A stretch of DNA of 64,000 nt, from assembly GCA_001632425.1 (NCBI GenBank), contig KV425569.1:336495-400494 (forward strand). The letters run 5' to 3'. The notes below the pieces were generated by a model that worked only from the letters and a program-made list of their open reading frames with translations, was not told the origin of the DNA and did not search any database. Origin of the DNA: Neolentinus lepideus HHB14362 ss-1 (taxonomy: Eukaryota; Basidiomycota; Agaricomycetes; Gloeophyllales; Gloeophyllaceae). Shown here one piece after another: positions 38,505 through 51,710 of the stretch. The position numbers were made by a program, and so were the translations under genes. The first letter of the stretch is position 1; each line of letters starts with the position of its first letter.

Positions 38505-39847
38505 CTGCCAATCCCTTCTTGAGAATATAGATCTTGGTGACGAAAGCATCAATTTTTTGTTTATCGGAGATATGCGACATTGAGGAACAACTATCAAGGT
38601 ATGGATTTCATTGCACCGGTGTTCAAACCATACAAGTCACGTTTTAATTTCGTTTCTGATCATGCTCGCCGTCCGCCGTCTGCAAGCACGGTGTGTCTCC
38701 GTGCCAACACTTGAAACCTAGCACGAGCTCCGGAGGATTAACTTACGAAGGTCTGTGTATAAAGATCGTAACCTTAGACTAGGAGTATTGAGCCCATTTC
38801 GTGGGCTGCACATGGCATTATAATCTGCGCACTCCTACGGACCAGTCTGATGGCAGGCACTGCCATTCATTGTTTGATAAAGCGAAGCAGTTCCGCATTA
38901 TTACCTACGACTTATTTATGAAAGATTTCGGTCAATATTTAGTGTGTTTTATTTTTTTTCAAAATCACTGTTTATGAGGGTACTAAATACAGGGGGAGTC
39001 ATAGTTTCTTGCCCGTAGTGTATTGCTAGCATGACACAGGTAACGATATCACCACACTAGAGAACAGTGAAACTAAGACTGTCGTAAGCTTTTGGATTCC
39101 GTATGAACTGATCAAGAAGTACATACTGACTACGTGTATAGGGTTTCTAAGCCGAGGCAGGATTTAAAAGACAGTCGATCAGAACTTGACTAGAACTATA
39201 GCATATGGCAAGAAATGAAATAAGAGATTTTGACATTATTCGAGGCAATCTAGAAGAGTCCGGATCGTCATGTGTATCAGTGAATAAATTAATAACTGCC
39301 AAATAGAGTAGAGGATGTCACATCATGTTGCACCTAATATTTGCTTTATGAAAACCCGTAACTTGGGGGTCCATGGAGGAGAATGGGTTGAGAGACTGCA
39401 AAATACATACCCACAGCGGCCAATTCAGAACAGCTGCTGTATTTGTCCCACTTTACGAGAGATAAGTCGCCGGTGAGTAAGCGTACCGCTTCCTGATAAG
39501 AATTAGAGTGCTGATGCGCGCACCTGGCTGCAGGTCGTGCAATTCGAAGCTTGGCGGGGTACATGTAAGTCGATGTAACCTACTACTCAACCGTGACATT
39601 GCATGGTGCTACTGATGTAACGGCGAAACAGGTCCTTCATAATACCTAGAATGCGTTACCCCGCAGTATCTGCGTCTCCTGGAACCTCGGAAGTGCCTGA
39701 CGTGTTTGTCAGGTCTTCGTGATAAGGTGATAAGCCCCCGGACACGGTCCATCTCTTGCCAATGTATTAGCGATGGCTCCATCAACCCCTGGGTCCTTCG
39801 TCATGCTGTTCGCAACCACCGCTACCTAGCTTCCTAGGCCATCAACA
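38505..39847. other. Intergenic, upstream region of the first permease
   Basis: AT-rich, no gene recognised. The last 200 bp should hold the permease promoter, but no specific element could be named. Confidence 0.5.
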
Positions 39848-41718
39848 ATGTCGACGCAGCTCAAAGGTAGCGCGTCTCACTCTTTGCTGGAGAAGACTAT
39901 GACATCCGGCTCGGTCGCTGCAGACGCGGAGAAGCAGCCCGCTCCGCTTACGCGCACGATCGTCGACGAGATTGAGGAGATGGATGATGGCGTGCCGCGC
40001 ATGCGCGGGTTCTTTGGGAAGTTATGGGCAATTGTGCAGAAACTCGATAAGTACGGCGTCGAGGCTCGGGGGATCGAGCGCGTGCCGCCGACAGAGAGGC
40101 CGCAGAAAAGTGTCTGGGACTGTATGACCCTGTGGTGCGCGGCGAACACGACTATCGCAACGTTTAGTACTGGAACACTTGGCCCTGGGGTGTTTGAGAT
40201 GGGCCTAAGAGATTCAGCGTTAACCATTCTTTTCTTCAATCTCTTGTCTACTATCCCGGTGGTATGTTCTGTCTCTATCCGTGTCCGCGTCCTAAATAAC
40301 AGCGTTGATAGGCGTACTTCTCGTCGTTCGGCGCACGGAGTGGGCTGAGACAGATGGTGTTTTCTCGGTTTACGTTCGGCTACTGGGTTAACATGTTCCC
40401 CGGAGTAAGCATTGTCTTGACAATTCCCGCACGGAATACAGAAACTCACACAACATTCAGGTTCTCAACTGTATCGGTACGGTTGGCTGGTCCACAATCA
40501 ACACGATAGTTGGTGGCCAGACTCTGCGCGCCGTCTCAGACACGCACCGAATTCCTATTGCGGCTGGCATCGTCGTTATTGCTGTGCTCAGTCTCCTGCC
40601 CCCTTTCGCGGGCTACAAATTCGTGCATAGTTATGAACGGTGGTCTTGGATTGCCCCGGCCATCATATTCTTCATCATGCTTGGTACCTGCCTCCCGTAC
40701 GTGCCGCAGGGGCCGTGGGGCGGCAGTGGATCGGTCGAGGCCGGCAATGTCCTCAGCTTTGGCGCGGCGGTCGTGGGATACGGCCTCGGCTGGGGCAGTT
40801 ACGCCAGCGACTACACTGTGTAGGTCAAAATCTGTCCTCGAGAATCTTCGCTGACTCGGCCTCCTTTCTCAGCAATCTTCCCGAAGATACGTCGGCGTGG
40901 CGCATCTTCATTGCGACGTACCTGGGGCTGAACGTCCCGCTGATTCTTGTCCAGTCGCTCGGTGCCGCGTACACAATTGCATGCCAGAACAACGCGGCGT
41001 GGGGCGCGTCGTCCGCCGAGAACGGTGTGGGCGGTATGATTGCAGCGGGTTTGTCCCCCATGAATGGCGTTGGCCGGTTCTTCACGCTCATCATGGCACT
41101 GTCTATCGTCGCCAACAATATTCCCAACATTTACTCCCTCTCACTCACCGTCCAGATCTTTGGGCCTATCTTCCAGGCTATCCCGCGGTTGTTTATCACG
41201 ATCATTGGGACAGCAGTGTACATTGTACTGTCAATCGTCGGCGCCAGTCATTTCGACAGTTGGCTGGACACGCTACTCGTGCTGCTGGGGTACTGGCAAG
41301 CAATTTATGCTGTGCTGATTACCGAGGAGCACTTTCTCTTTAGGAGGAGTTGGGCGGGTTATGATTTCGACGCCTCGAGTAAACCGAGCGCGCAGCCTGT
41401 AGGTATTGCAGCGGGTCTTGCATTCGGATGCGGTATCATGGGCGCTGTGCTTGGTATGGCGCAGACATGGGTAAGGGTTAACTCATTCATTAGTGGTTCA
41501 CCGACTGACTTGAGTGTTACATAGTATATTGGCGTCCTTGGTGGGAAGATTGGTGATCCAGCGTTCGGCGGTGATATCGGATTTGAGCTCGCCTTCGCAT
41601 TCTCTGCTGTCGTAAGTGATCAATCATTATAGTGCTCTCAGACATCGTTACTGACGGTGTTGTCACGTAGGCATACCCGCCATTACGCTACCTCGAGAAA
41701 CGATACTTCAGCCGGTGA
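39848..41718 (+). CDS. FCY2-type purine-cytosine permease (NCS1 family), copy 1
   Basis: Plasma-membrane symporter family for cytosine and purines. Six exons (39848-40261, 40312-40404, 40461-40819, 40873-41470, 41525-41611, 41671-41718) give 532 aa, the normal length. The FCY2-specific N-terminal motif YGVEARGIERVPPTERPQ is present, followed by about 12 membrane segments: WCAANTTIATFSTGTLGPGV, LTILFFNLLSTIPVAYF, GYWVNMFPGVLNCIGTVGWS, INTIVGGQTLRAV, PAIIFFIMLGTC, IVANNIPNIYSLSLTVQIFG, and TEEHFLF. It is open through every splice site, so probably functional. A close paralogue is on the opposite strand at 51.7-53.6 kb. Substrate range (cytosine, adenine, hypoxanthine) cannot be read from sequence. 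Confidence 0.92.
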
Positions 41719-41998
41719 TGGCAGATATCTTGGTATCTTATAATTGATTTATCCCGAGCCGTTTCATCCGTATACGAAAATATTATGTGTTATATGTTAC
41801 GATAGTAATTGTACCCCCAATGCCACACTACTTTGAATTTCCTGGCTGCCGGACGTCGAGGTCCGAAATTAATGCTACTCGTAGACACTCACAAGATTTC
41901 TACGTCGCGTTTCTAATCGCCTCCGACTTTATGCTTCAGGTTTCACGTTCCCCAAGTCATTCTCCTCTAACGTCCGATATTAAATCCAGATATTGTTA

Positions 41999-42543
41999 CA
42001 GTCGACTCTCTCATAACCCATCTCTCTAACAACCCATACTCTGTTCTAACCCATACATTTTTGCGTCCACCAAGTTGGTTCCTAATTAATTTACGTGACA
42101 ACCCATATCTCTGTAATACTCCATAACCCATGGCTTCTCAGCCAATCATAACCCATACATTTATTTCATTTTAGGTAGAATTTACTATACTTGACACGAC
42201 AATAGACCAGAATTTTAGTTCTACAGCCAAAACTCATACGGTATGAAACTCGGAAGGGACCGGATGCTGCTCACCACCCTTCCTATCAGACGAGGAAGTC
42301 ACGTGGATGAGCAAATCAGGGAGCTGGAATAGGCTGGAATCAGTTCTCGACGCCAGATTACCGATTACTTTGCTCGAAACACTCATTCATGATATTATAG
42401 AACCTTCTAATAGTATTAATTATTGTATATATATCATTTGTATTTTAATGATATTTTAATGACCTCTCTCGCAACCCATACTCTGCCATAACCCATACTT
42501 TGGGACGTCCACGGACCCGTATGGGTTATGAGAGAGTCGACTG
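41999..42543. mobile_element. 545-bp MITE with TA target duplication (Tc1/mariner/pogo-like)
   Basis: Perfect 23-bp inverted ends at 41999-42021 and 42521-42543 begin CAGTCGACTCTCTCATAACC and are flanked by TA on both sides (41997-41998, 42544-42545). The TA duplication and CAGT start fit the Tc1/mariner/pogo superfamily. The interior has no coding frame but many AACCCAT words (about ten) in the two ends, which may be the result of nested duplication. It ends 277 bp before the TPI start codon, so it sits in or next to that promoter. Confidence 0.85.
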
Positions 42544-42743
42544 TATTCTTTCTTTTCTCGACGTTCTCTTCAGATCTGCCACAAATCCTGATCGGAAATG
42601 GATCTCGATAAGATTCTAGGCTATGATTGGCCCGTAATCGCCGCACTGGATCACGATCGCGACGCGTTCCATCGATAGTCCTGCCGTCCAGATTCCATCC
42701 AGGCCTGCCAGTACTGCCCCGCCATCTAGTCCCTCCTCCCGTC

Positions 42744-42796
42744 GTAAGTATTGTTCAAATTCTAACACCCCACTCTACACTTTTATATCGAATCAG
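42744..42796 (+). promoter_or_regulatory. Probable 5'UTR intron of TPI
   Basis: GTAAGTATT at 42744 and TCGAATCAG ending at 42796 make a 53-nt GT..AG intron directly before the start codon at 42820. No coding frame crosses it. Leader introns are common in strongly expressed basidiomycete glycolytic genes. A TATAT at 42783 inside it is an alternative reading as a promoter element. Confidence 0.5.
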
Positions 42797-42819
42797 AAGA
42801 GAAATACACTCCAATCGAC

Positions 42820-43971
<1,152 letters not shown>

Positions 43972-44421
43972 GTGCGGCAGGAAGATGGGAAGAAGCCATG
44001 AAGATGAAGAAGCGACTGTACAGTGTAAACTATCCGACTAGACTGAATTTGCGGATTAAACACAGATTAACAAACTTTTGCGGCTGACCAAGACATGAGA
44101 TCCCGACTATTATGAGAACACTGAGAACACTGCTGGGCGCACCTTTTCAGACGTTATAAAACGGCACACAACACCAGCGATAACCAGCGTAGGGCATTCA
44201 TCAGAAGGTAGCTTGTTGTGTGGCATAATCCCCCCTTCCATTAGTCGACCTCGTAATGCACGTGTTTGGTATAATAACTGCAGTGTCGAAGACGTATAAA
44301 TACGAGGAATCAAATTAAGCTAACTAAGACTCTGTCTCTCCGAGTCATAAACTCGACAGGTATGAGTAGTTGGTCACGTACATATAGGTATAACATATCA
44401 CGGATCCCTGCCCTCGCCCTC
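43972..44421. other. Intergenic between convergent TPI and SNARE genes
   Basis: About 450 bp with no frame or repeat of note. It should contain both 3'UTRs. Confidence 0.6.
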
Positions 44422-44855
44422 TTAGAACCACCAATACCTTATGATCTTCCACGCCAGCCAGAGCCCGACTAGGAACAGAAGACAATACAGGATGAGGCGC
44501 CATTGCTTAACTCCTCCGCCCAGGCCGAAAGCGTGGGCTGCCCGCTGTGAGGAGCTGGCCAGTGAGGTGCCGAAGGAGGTGAAGGCATTGCCCTACACCG
44601 CTGTGAGCAGCTCGATATAAGGAACGTGCGGAACACCACGCACCGTATCATCTAGCATCAAATTCTGCCTCTCGACATCGTCGTGGATGTCAGTCGTCAC
44701 CTACAACCATTGACACACAACTCGGCTCGTGAACACTGTAGAGGCTGTTGGATACGCACGCCGCGCAACGTCCGAACTTTTGCGTGCAGTTCATCCAGGC
44801 GCTGGTCATTCTGGGCTTCGTAGGTGTCCTCGACTCTATCTCTTGATGAAGACAT
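44422..44855 (-). CDS. Bet1/Sft1-type SNARE
   Basis: Small tail-anchored Q-SNARE for ER-Golgi or intra-Golgi fusion. Three exons (44855-44760, 44700-44644, 44592-44422) give 107 aa. Seen: MSSSRDRVEDTYEAQNDQRL, DELHAKVRTLRG, VTTDIHDDVERQNLMLDDT with the zero-layer Gln (in VERQN) and its heptads, then GNAFTSFGTSLASSS, and the C-terminal anchor WRLILYCLLFLVGLWLAWKI ending RYWWF. Length (97-142 aa for yeast Sft1 and Bet1) and the lack of an N-terminal domain fit Bet1/Sft1; which of the two it is cannot be told. Both introns keep phase 0. Confidence 0.88.
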
Positions 44856-46294
44856 AGTTATAGCAGTGTGTGTATTGACAATTACTGGACTGGGGTAAGG
44901 CCAGTGCACAGGAGACGTTCCCACGGTAAGAAGTGCGAGATATTTTGGGATATTCTCGAAATCTCAACGTTCAACGTTCAACTTCCGTCTCTCTTCGATT
45001 AATAATTATAACTTCGACGTCTGTATGGTACTTCCCTCCGAGTCTCGACGCACGGCAAGAATCTGAACCGGCCTCGTTGTTTTGACAGTGTTTCAATCTA
45101 GATGCATGCTCTTTTGACTTACAAAGGAACAGCGATATCTGGCTCCTGTCTTCGCCTTGCTGTATATTCATGCCTGTCTCCCACACGACTTTGCTATGAG
45201 CGCTCATCATACGGCATTGATGCTGCATGTCGGGCTCCCCAGGGGTTTTCTGTCTCCGCTAACATGCCGCAAGGAGAGGCGTCTAGAGCTTAGGGTCACT
45301 GGACAGCGATCGTGCTACTGAGTACACCGATCCGAGGCGAGTAGTTTCGTTCTTCTAATAAAATGCGTGGAACAACCGCCTTTGACTGAACGTGTTTCGC
45401 TTCCTCGACTGACGTTCGGCGTTTGATCGCATCAGCTCCTAGGCCTAAGAGCAGGACTCAACATATGCCTATCGAAGTGTTCAGACGCTGGTCTAAAATT
45501 GATATGATTCCTCGTGGGGTACACGACGACGGAGGGGTACATCAATTTTGGGCTACACTAACATCGAGTGTAGTACCGAATGGTTTTCTATCTATAGAGC
45601 CTTTATCAAGCGCAGGCGAGTGGTCACTGACGAGTTCGGGACGCGGAATAAATCCTGAATTTGTACATGCTCCCAGGAATTCTCTCTATCTTGACTCCAG
45701 GGCGTCATGAAATCCTCGAGGTTATACGGATATGAATATCAACGGCGTCAATGTGAAAAGGAGATGGCGCAATACGAAGAGAATGCCCTTAGATTGGAAC
45801 GTCCGGTCCCTTCGCACTGGGACAAGGTTGTGCAAAGACGCTGAGCTCCAATCTCTTCCGCGTTATTCAGCCTCGTGGACGACACGTCCACCTTCGCGGA
45901 GGCATGACGGACGAGACCTCACTTGCCTGTTTGGGATTGAACCACAGGTGAACACTCAGTTATTCGATCAACAGATGTGCTCTATGCATACGCAGGCGTT
46001 TCATGTCGGTACACGTTTCTACCACAGGAGCGTAACGTGAGCATCCTTCACTGAGCGTCTCGCTATCTCTTCCTCATGTCCCGTTTGCATTTTGCTGTTC
46101 AAGAAGACTTGCAGTCGCACATATTCCCATGAAAGGGTCCTTCTGGAACAGTCACAGAAATATATTGTTGTAGCTAGCGCCTGGAAGCCTTTATAAGCAA
46201 CGCGAACAGTTCATACGGTCGGGAACTCCTCGTCTCAACGTCAGTGTTGCTATACACCCTAGACTAACCTTGAGGATAACGCCACGTCTCTGTC
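44856..46294. other. Intergenic, no gene recognised
   Basis: Short frames only (for example 45423-45710 and 45732-46040 on +), without motifs. Probably holds the promoters of the SNARE gene (-) and the EF-hand/ZZ gene (+). Confidence 0.45.
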
Positions 46295-49200
46295 ATGTCC
46301 TTGAAACCACATCACAAATCCGATCGCCTTCATGACGATTCTCATTATAATGGCGAAGAAAATCTAACACGTATGTTGTCTCTTGGCTGAGTTATACTGT
46401 TCATATGTAACCGGAAGGAATATTTTACCTCAGACCAGACATCTCCCGACTCCCATAAGTCTTTGCATGGGCGTGTGGCAGGGATTGTGGATGTTGTAGC
46501 CCATCCCCTGAAGCACTTTGACAGCCACCACAGTCATCATTCCATACATATTTCAGAAAGGACTGCTTCCACAACCTACCAAGCACACGAGGTTCCCAAA
46601 GGCGCTCATAATGCCTCCGACGGCTCGCATGAGGGCTCTGCGCTCCTAGATACAGGCAGGACTTCATGTACGTTGAACTCTGACTATGGAAAAAAGAAGT
46701 TCAGCTGAGAGAGAGGATCATTATACAGACAACTCGTACGACATACCGGATTCTGCATTGAAGGACTCGAATAACTATCAAGGTCAGCATGATTTGCCTG
46801 CTGTGCACCCAAACTCATTTCGTTCTCCTCCATTGCGGGATGTACAGAGTATCTACGTGATGCCGAGCAAGCATTCACGTCATTGAAGAATAATCCACAT
46901 ATACCTGGTGCAGGAAAGTCTTCCGGTACGTTCGTTCCCAAGTTGGATGGGTGGAGTGAACATGCGATGTTCCCGCAGAAGAGATGGTTCAGCTACGGAA
47001 CACCATTCGCAACGCAGTCCATAATTTTGAAGCGACTCACCAGCACATCCGCGCTGCGTTAGATGTAATATCAAAAATCCATCCAGTCGTGGAGAGTACG
47101 TTACTCCTGATTCAAAGATTAACTGCCCACCATACTAATAACCCTTTTCCTTTATTCTCGTTACAGTTGTGCTCGTTCCCTTAGCCGCTGCCATGAAGCT
47201 TTATCGATATTGGCATAGAACGGACCATGTCATTACTCTACTGTATAACGATATGAACAACATGATTCAGGTCCTCACGACGTAAGTGAAGTGCAGCCCT
47301 AACGGTGCTGATAAGACTGACGGTGCACAGTCTACCGCAGAGTAAATTCAGTACATATGAGGCTCTAGAGATTGAGCTCAGAGGTGTGGCAGGGGAAATC
47401 AAAGCCTGCGCGGAACTTTGTAGCACGTACTACAATAGCAAGCTGATTGGTAAGCCTCTCAATTGTGAACACCTTTACGTGGATGATAATACCTCATAAT
47501 AGTGAAAATATGCAGAAGTGTGCAATGGGCTCCTAAATTTGCTGGGTACTCGGAAGAGTTCCAACGTCGTGGCTCATCCCTGAAACTCCTCATCACCTCT
47601 CTCAATGCTGAAGGCGTGAACGACCTCATCGAAGGCGTAACCAACCTCACCGAGGGCATGAACGGCATTAATCTCCGGCTCAATGTCATAGAAACCGTGG
47701 CGAAAGAGTCACGAAACGACGTGGAGAAGATGCTCATGATGTTTTATGCTTGCCGGAGTCCGAGGGAGATTGAGCTTCAACAGCTTATAGAGAGCCGGGG
47801 TGGCATAGAACAGTGCCTGAGGAGCGAGCACGATCTCCAGGACGTTGTTCTAGCAAGTGAAAAGATCGATCCAAACCCTACTTTACCGGCATCCTTGGAC
47901 CTGAAACGATTCTCCCAAGAAGAGGGCGTCAAGAAGCTCGTGTATTCGGTGAGAAAACAGTTTAGAGATGATGTCGACACAATCCTGGCGAACAACAGAG
48001 ATATTTTCGAAAGGAAGTTCGAGTCACAGATGAAGGACATCAAAGACGAAATACGCCACGAGAGCAATAGAATCATTAGAACCTTATCTTCCGGTCCCCA
48101 TGAAAGAATCATAGATCCTGTGAGCAACGTCTTCTGTTACGGTAAACTGGTAATAACACAATGAATTCCATATTCCAGGAACTCCGCTGGATATGGAAAG
48201 AAATGGTAGAAATGGTAGTATATGTATTCAGGTCCAATTACTGATTGTTCTTCTGTAGAAGTGGAAAGGGACGGTCAAGGCGCGACATTTTATTGTGGCT
48301 GTTCATGACCATTATACCGAGAGGCTCGGTCACGTGGCAGAAACCGAAGTCATAATCCGGTCACGTCAGCTAGGCGAAGAGATCGATCAGGACTCTCAGT
48401 CAGACGAAGGCTATGCTGAGGTGAAAGTTACACAAGAGAGCCCTCCTTCAATCGACCCAAAGGACCAGTGGGCTCTGCAATATATAGGAGTTGTCAGGCT
48501 CCAGCCTCTCATAGAAGCCTTCGATGATGATGCATCTGGTTTCATTAGCATCTTGGAAGCGAACCAGTTCTCCGATCCGAGAATCAGGCCTCAGTCGTGG
48601 AGGTAGGTCACCTGATTTCTTGATGCGCGAATCTGACGTTGTTTCTCCTTGCATCATAAGCCTTGCTCATTGGATGGCATATTGGGCAGTAGGCAAGCAA
48701 TGGCCGCTAGTAGACAGCTAATACGGAGCTGACCGTTACCCCAGGCTTTCCCCAGGCATTATTCCATTACCACGAGAAGATCGAACACACTGTCAACATC
48801 ATTTTTCACTATAAAGATCAGGTTCTGGCTGCTAATCGAGTCTTGGCTGATCGCTTTCTCGGTTCTCCAGCCGTACTGCTGGTCGATTGTCTTTTGAAAG
48901 GTATCGAGGAAGGTCTTGAACACTACGACTATAACGAGAAGCTTTATCAAAGGTTCTCGGAGCATGTGGACGCAGAAGAGGAACGCTTAGAAGCCAGGCT
49001 CCGAGATCTCAAGTTTCATATCGATGCGCCCAACACACTGCACCTTGTTGTAAGAAGGGCAAGGCTTGAAACTGTAAGTACTTCTATTCATTGTCGTTCC
49101 GTATGATCCTCAGCTCATTCGTAACTTATCAAGCACATCCCACCTGTCATTTATCTACTCTTGAATCGTCTCTCCGTCATCATGCGTCTCGCGCAGTCTC

Positions 49201-51046
49201 ACATTCTTGATGAGCGGGAGTTGTCTTTGGCAGGAGAAACCCTATCAGCTATATGGCGCTGCGTTTTTGACCGCATCAGCAGTCTGAAAGGTCGGTGTTC
49301 TAATTGCCAATTATTGTGACACTGTTTGACGTCGCTTTCAGAGATTTTCAAGCAGCAGAATCACAATCCTACGCGACGTCTGCAGAACTACGCGTACGGA
49401 ATGGTCAGACTTCGCCCGCCCCATCTTATCAGTGTCTTGATATTCACTACAAATTCATTAGCTATACTACCTCGATCAAGCGGACAGTGTATTCCAGGAA
49501 AACTTCTACGATTATGTGTCATCGGAGGTTGGTAGACCCAGGCATGAGAGACACGGAGCATCCGACAACGACTGCAAGGACTTTCTATCGTATCCCCCGC
49601 TGAAGCTAGCGCTTCCGGGAACGCACCGTGTGGCGATGGCCACCAACGGTGATTCCTGATATTTTGCGATAGCTGGATATAATTTCTGACGGAACATAGG
49701 TGGCGATTCTGACATAAACCCGTCAAAACGCGCAAACTCAAGTCGCATTCTAGGACAGGGTGGTTTCAGTTAGTAGCACTCTTCGTTAACATCATTGCCG
49801 GTCTGACTGGACTCAATTTCTCATTACCATGCATCCAGCATTACACAGGCGGAAGGAGTCGTACCGACGTCCCACTATTGCCCCGTTCGGCGCCATTAAT
49901 GGCGCAGTTAAGCATTATTTTGACTTTCATGATGTTGATCCCGAGGTGTGTTGCATGATGCTGTACATGTTTCTTCCTGTAACGATCTGATCTGCGAGCA
50001 GAGCCCCGAAGGTCATACTAGTCCAAATTCGTGGTCCGCGACTGTCGACTCAGTGCTTCTGCACCTGGAAGCCAATTCGTTCCTCCCTCATGACTTCACG
50101 GAAGATGACACGAAGAAATTCATCGCGTTAAGCTTGCTGCATTTCATATGCGACGATGGATGGGCAGAGATTATGACGTTGCATCCACCTTCTGCTCTAG
50201 ATAACGAGGCACGCGAGGTATTCCGGAAGCGACTTTCCCTTGAGGCAGCCAAGTTGTCGGAACTGGAGCTCGTAGTCCGTTTCGTTGCCCGCAGAGTGAA
50301 TATCCATTTGTAGGTTAATCTTCTTCTCTCTTAAGGTTCACCTTTTCACCTCCCCTCAGTTTGTGCGAATGCGCGCAATGTGACCAGCGGATTATCGGGA
50401 CTAGATACATGTGCCTGGATTGCACCGATGCTACGAACACCGTCAGCTTGTGTCGGGGCTGCCACACCTCTTCCTTCGATATAACGTTCGACCGGCAGCA
50501 GACGTCTCACTTGGACAAACACCGCTTATTGAAATCGCGACCCTACCTTCATATGCGGGACACGGTATTGGTGACAGATAAAGCTTGGCACATGATGCAC
50601 AAAGCCGACCAGATCCTCCGACTGAAGCACTCAAGCTCAACCTGTGCCTTCTGCGCACAACCCATTAGCCTACCGTGCTGGTTCTGTGCGGTGTGCAAAG
50701 GTGCGTACTTGCTCCTTGGAGACAGCGAGTGCTTATGGCCTCTGTAGACCCAGTGTTCATATGTCAAGCATGCGACACGAAGCATGAGAGAGCAAGACCA
50801 TGGTTGTTCGATGACGAGAAGTCAATGAAGGGTAGATCGGAGAAAGCGACAACTCATGACTGGACACACCCCATGATATCATGCCCAAAGCCCGACAAGA
50901 CTGACGTACCAGCCTCAATCGAGTCAAGGCTAGCGCAAATGGAGAGCGCTACGAAGAGGATAGAGGAGAGGATAGAGGAGATTTTGGCGCTGTTCACTCG
51001 ACAAGGTAGCCCCTTAAGATTTGCGGAGGAACCGTTTGAGGAATGA
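46295..51046 (+). CDS. Large coiled-coil / EF-hand / ZZ zinc-finger protein
   Basis: About 15-18 exons give more than 1,000 aa. The start at 46295 reads MSLKPHHKSDRL. A His/Ser-rich N-terminus leads to helical parts (EEMVQLRNTIRNAVHNFEAT, IVLVPLAAAMKLYRYWHRTD, VNDLIEGVTNLTEGMNGINL) that look like amphipathic or coiled helices. A long charged coil follows, ending KDIKDEIRHESNRIIRTLSS. An EF-hand loop (FDDDASGFISILEANQF) precedes LAHWMAYWAVGKQWPL. Two Zn modules come last: CECAQCDQRIIGTRYMCLDC with CRGCH, and CAFCAQPISLPCWFCAVC joined by an intron to DPVFICQACDTKH. It finishes with a coil (ESATKRIEERIEEILALF) at 51046. I know similar EF-hand/ZZ proteins from Agaricomycetes but no function. The join between about 49560 and 49940 is uncertain, so it could be two genes. 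Confidence 0.62.
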
Positions 51047-51710
51047 CAGGCTTCAAGTGTACAGTACAGGGTTTCGTAGTAAGTTTCGAGGAAATCGTCG
51101 ATTCGGTCGGTTGATTGGGGTCTAATTCGATGGTCTTTTGCACCTCGCACGTTGTCCATGTTTCCAATTTCACTTATGCGGTTGTATTTATTTCCACAAC
51201 TTGAATGGTGTTGCACCTTGTGCGTCGACTAGTACAGGAGGAGAGCGGAGTGTGCACTGCACCGCTTCTCGTTTTGCGAGCTTAGCGACGACAAATCTCG
51301 TGTTCGGCGGATGATCGATGAACGTTGAACATCGATGAATGTAGGATGTCAAAGCTGTAGAGATGTCCTATCTCCCAGATGAGTACGGCGTGTTGTACTA
51401 TTGTACGAGATGACTGTGGCAAAGACAAATACTGATGTTTTGCGGCGTAACGTGAGCTCCGTCTGCTTCCTTCCATCAATAACTGGCGCTGCATGCATCT
51501 GACTTCTTACTCTCGAAGAGGGTATAACGCGGGGCCTTCATGCTGTCAACCAAGCGAACTGACCAGAATCAACTGCGGTAACAATACGTACAAAACCCAA
51601 GTATTAATCACACACGAATGGCAACACAGGTACGAGCAACTCCATAAATTAAGCAATCTCGTCATATCAGAACAAGCTAAAACCCGTCTAGGTATCGAAC
51701 AGCTATCATC
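51047..51710. other. Short intergenic space between convergent genes
   Basis: 3' sides of the EF-hand/ZZ gene (+) and permease copy 2 (-). No frame or repeat of interest. Confidence 0.55.

Noticed and set aside
40640..40830. Alternative start region of the long frame in permease copy 1
   Set aside because: The first part is out of frame with the permease exon; the true frame reads through GYKFVHSYERWSW and splices at 40819.
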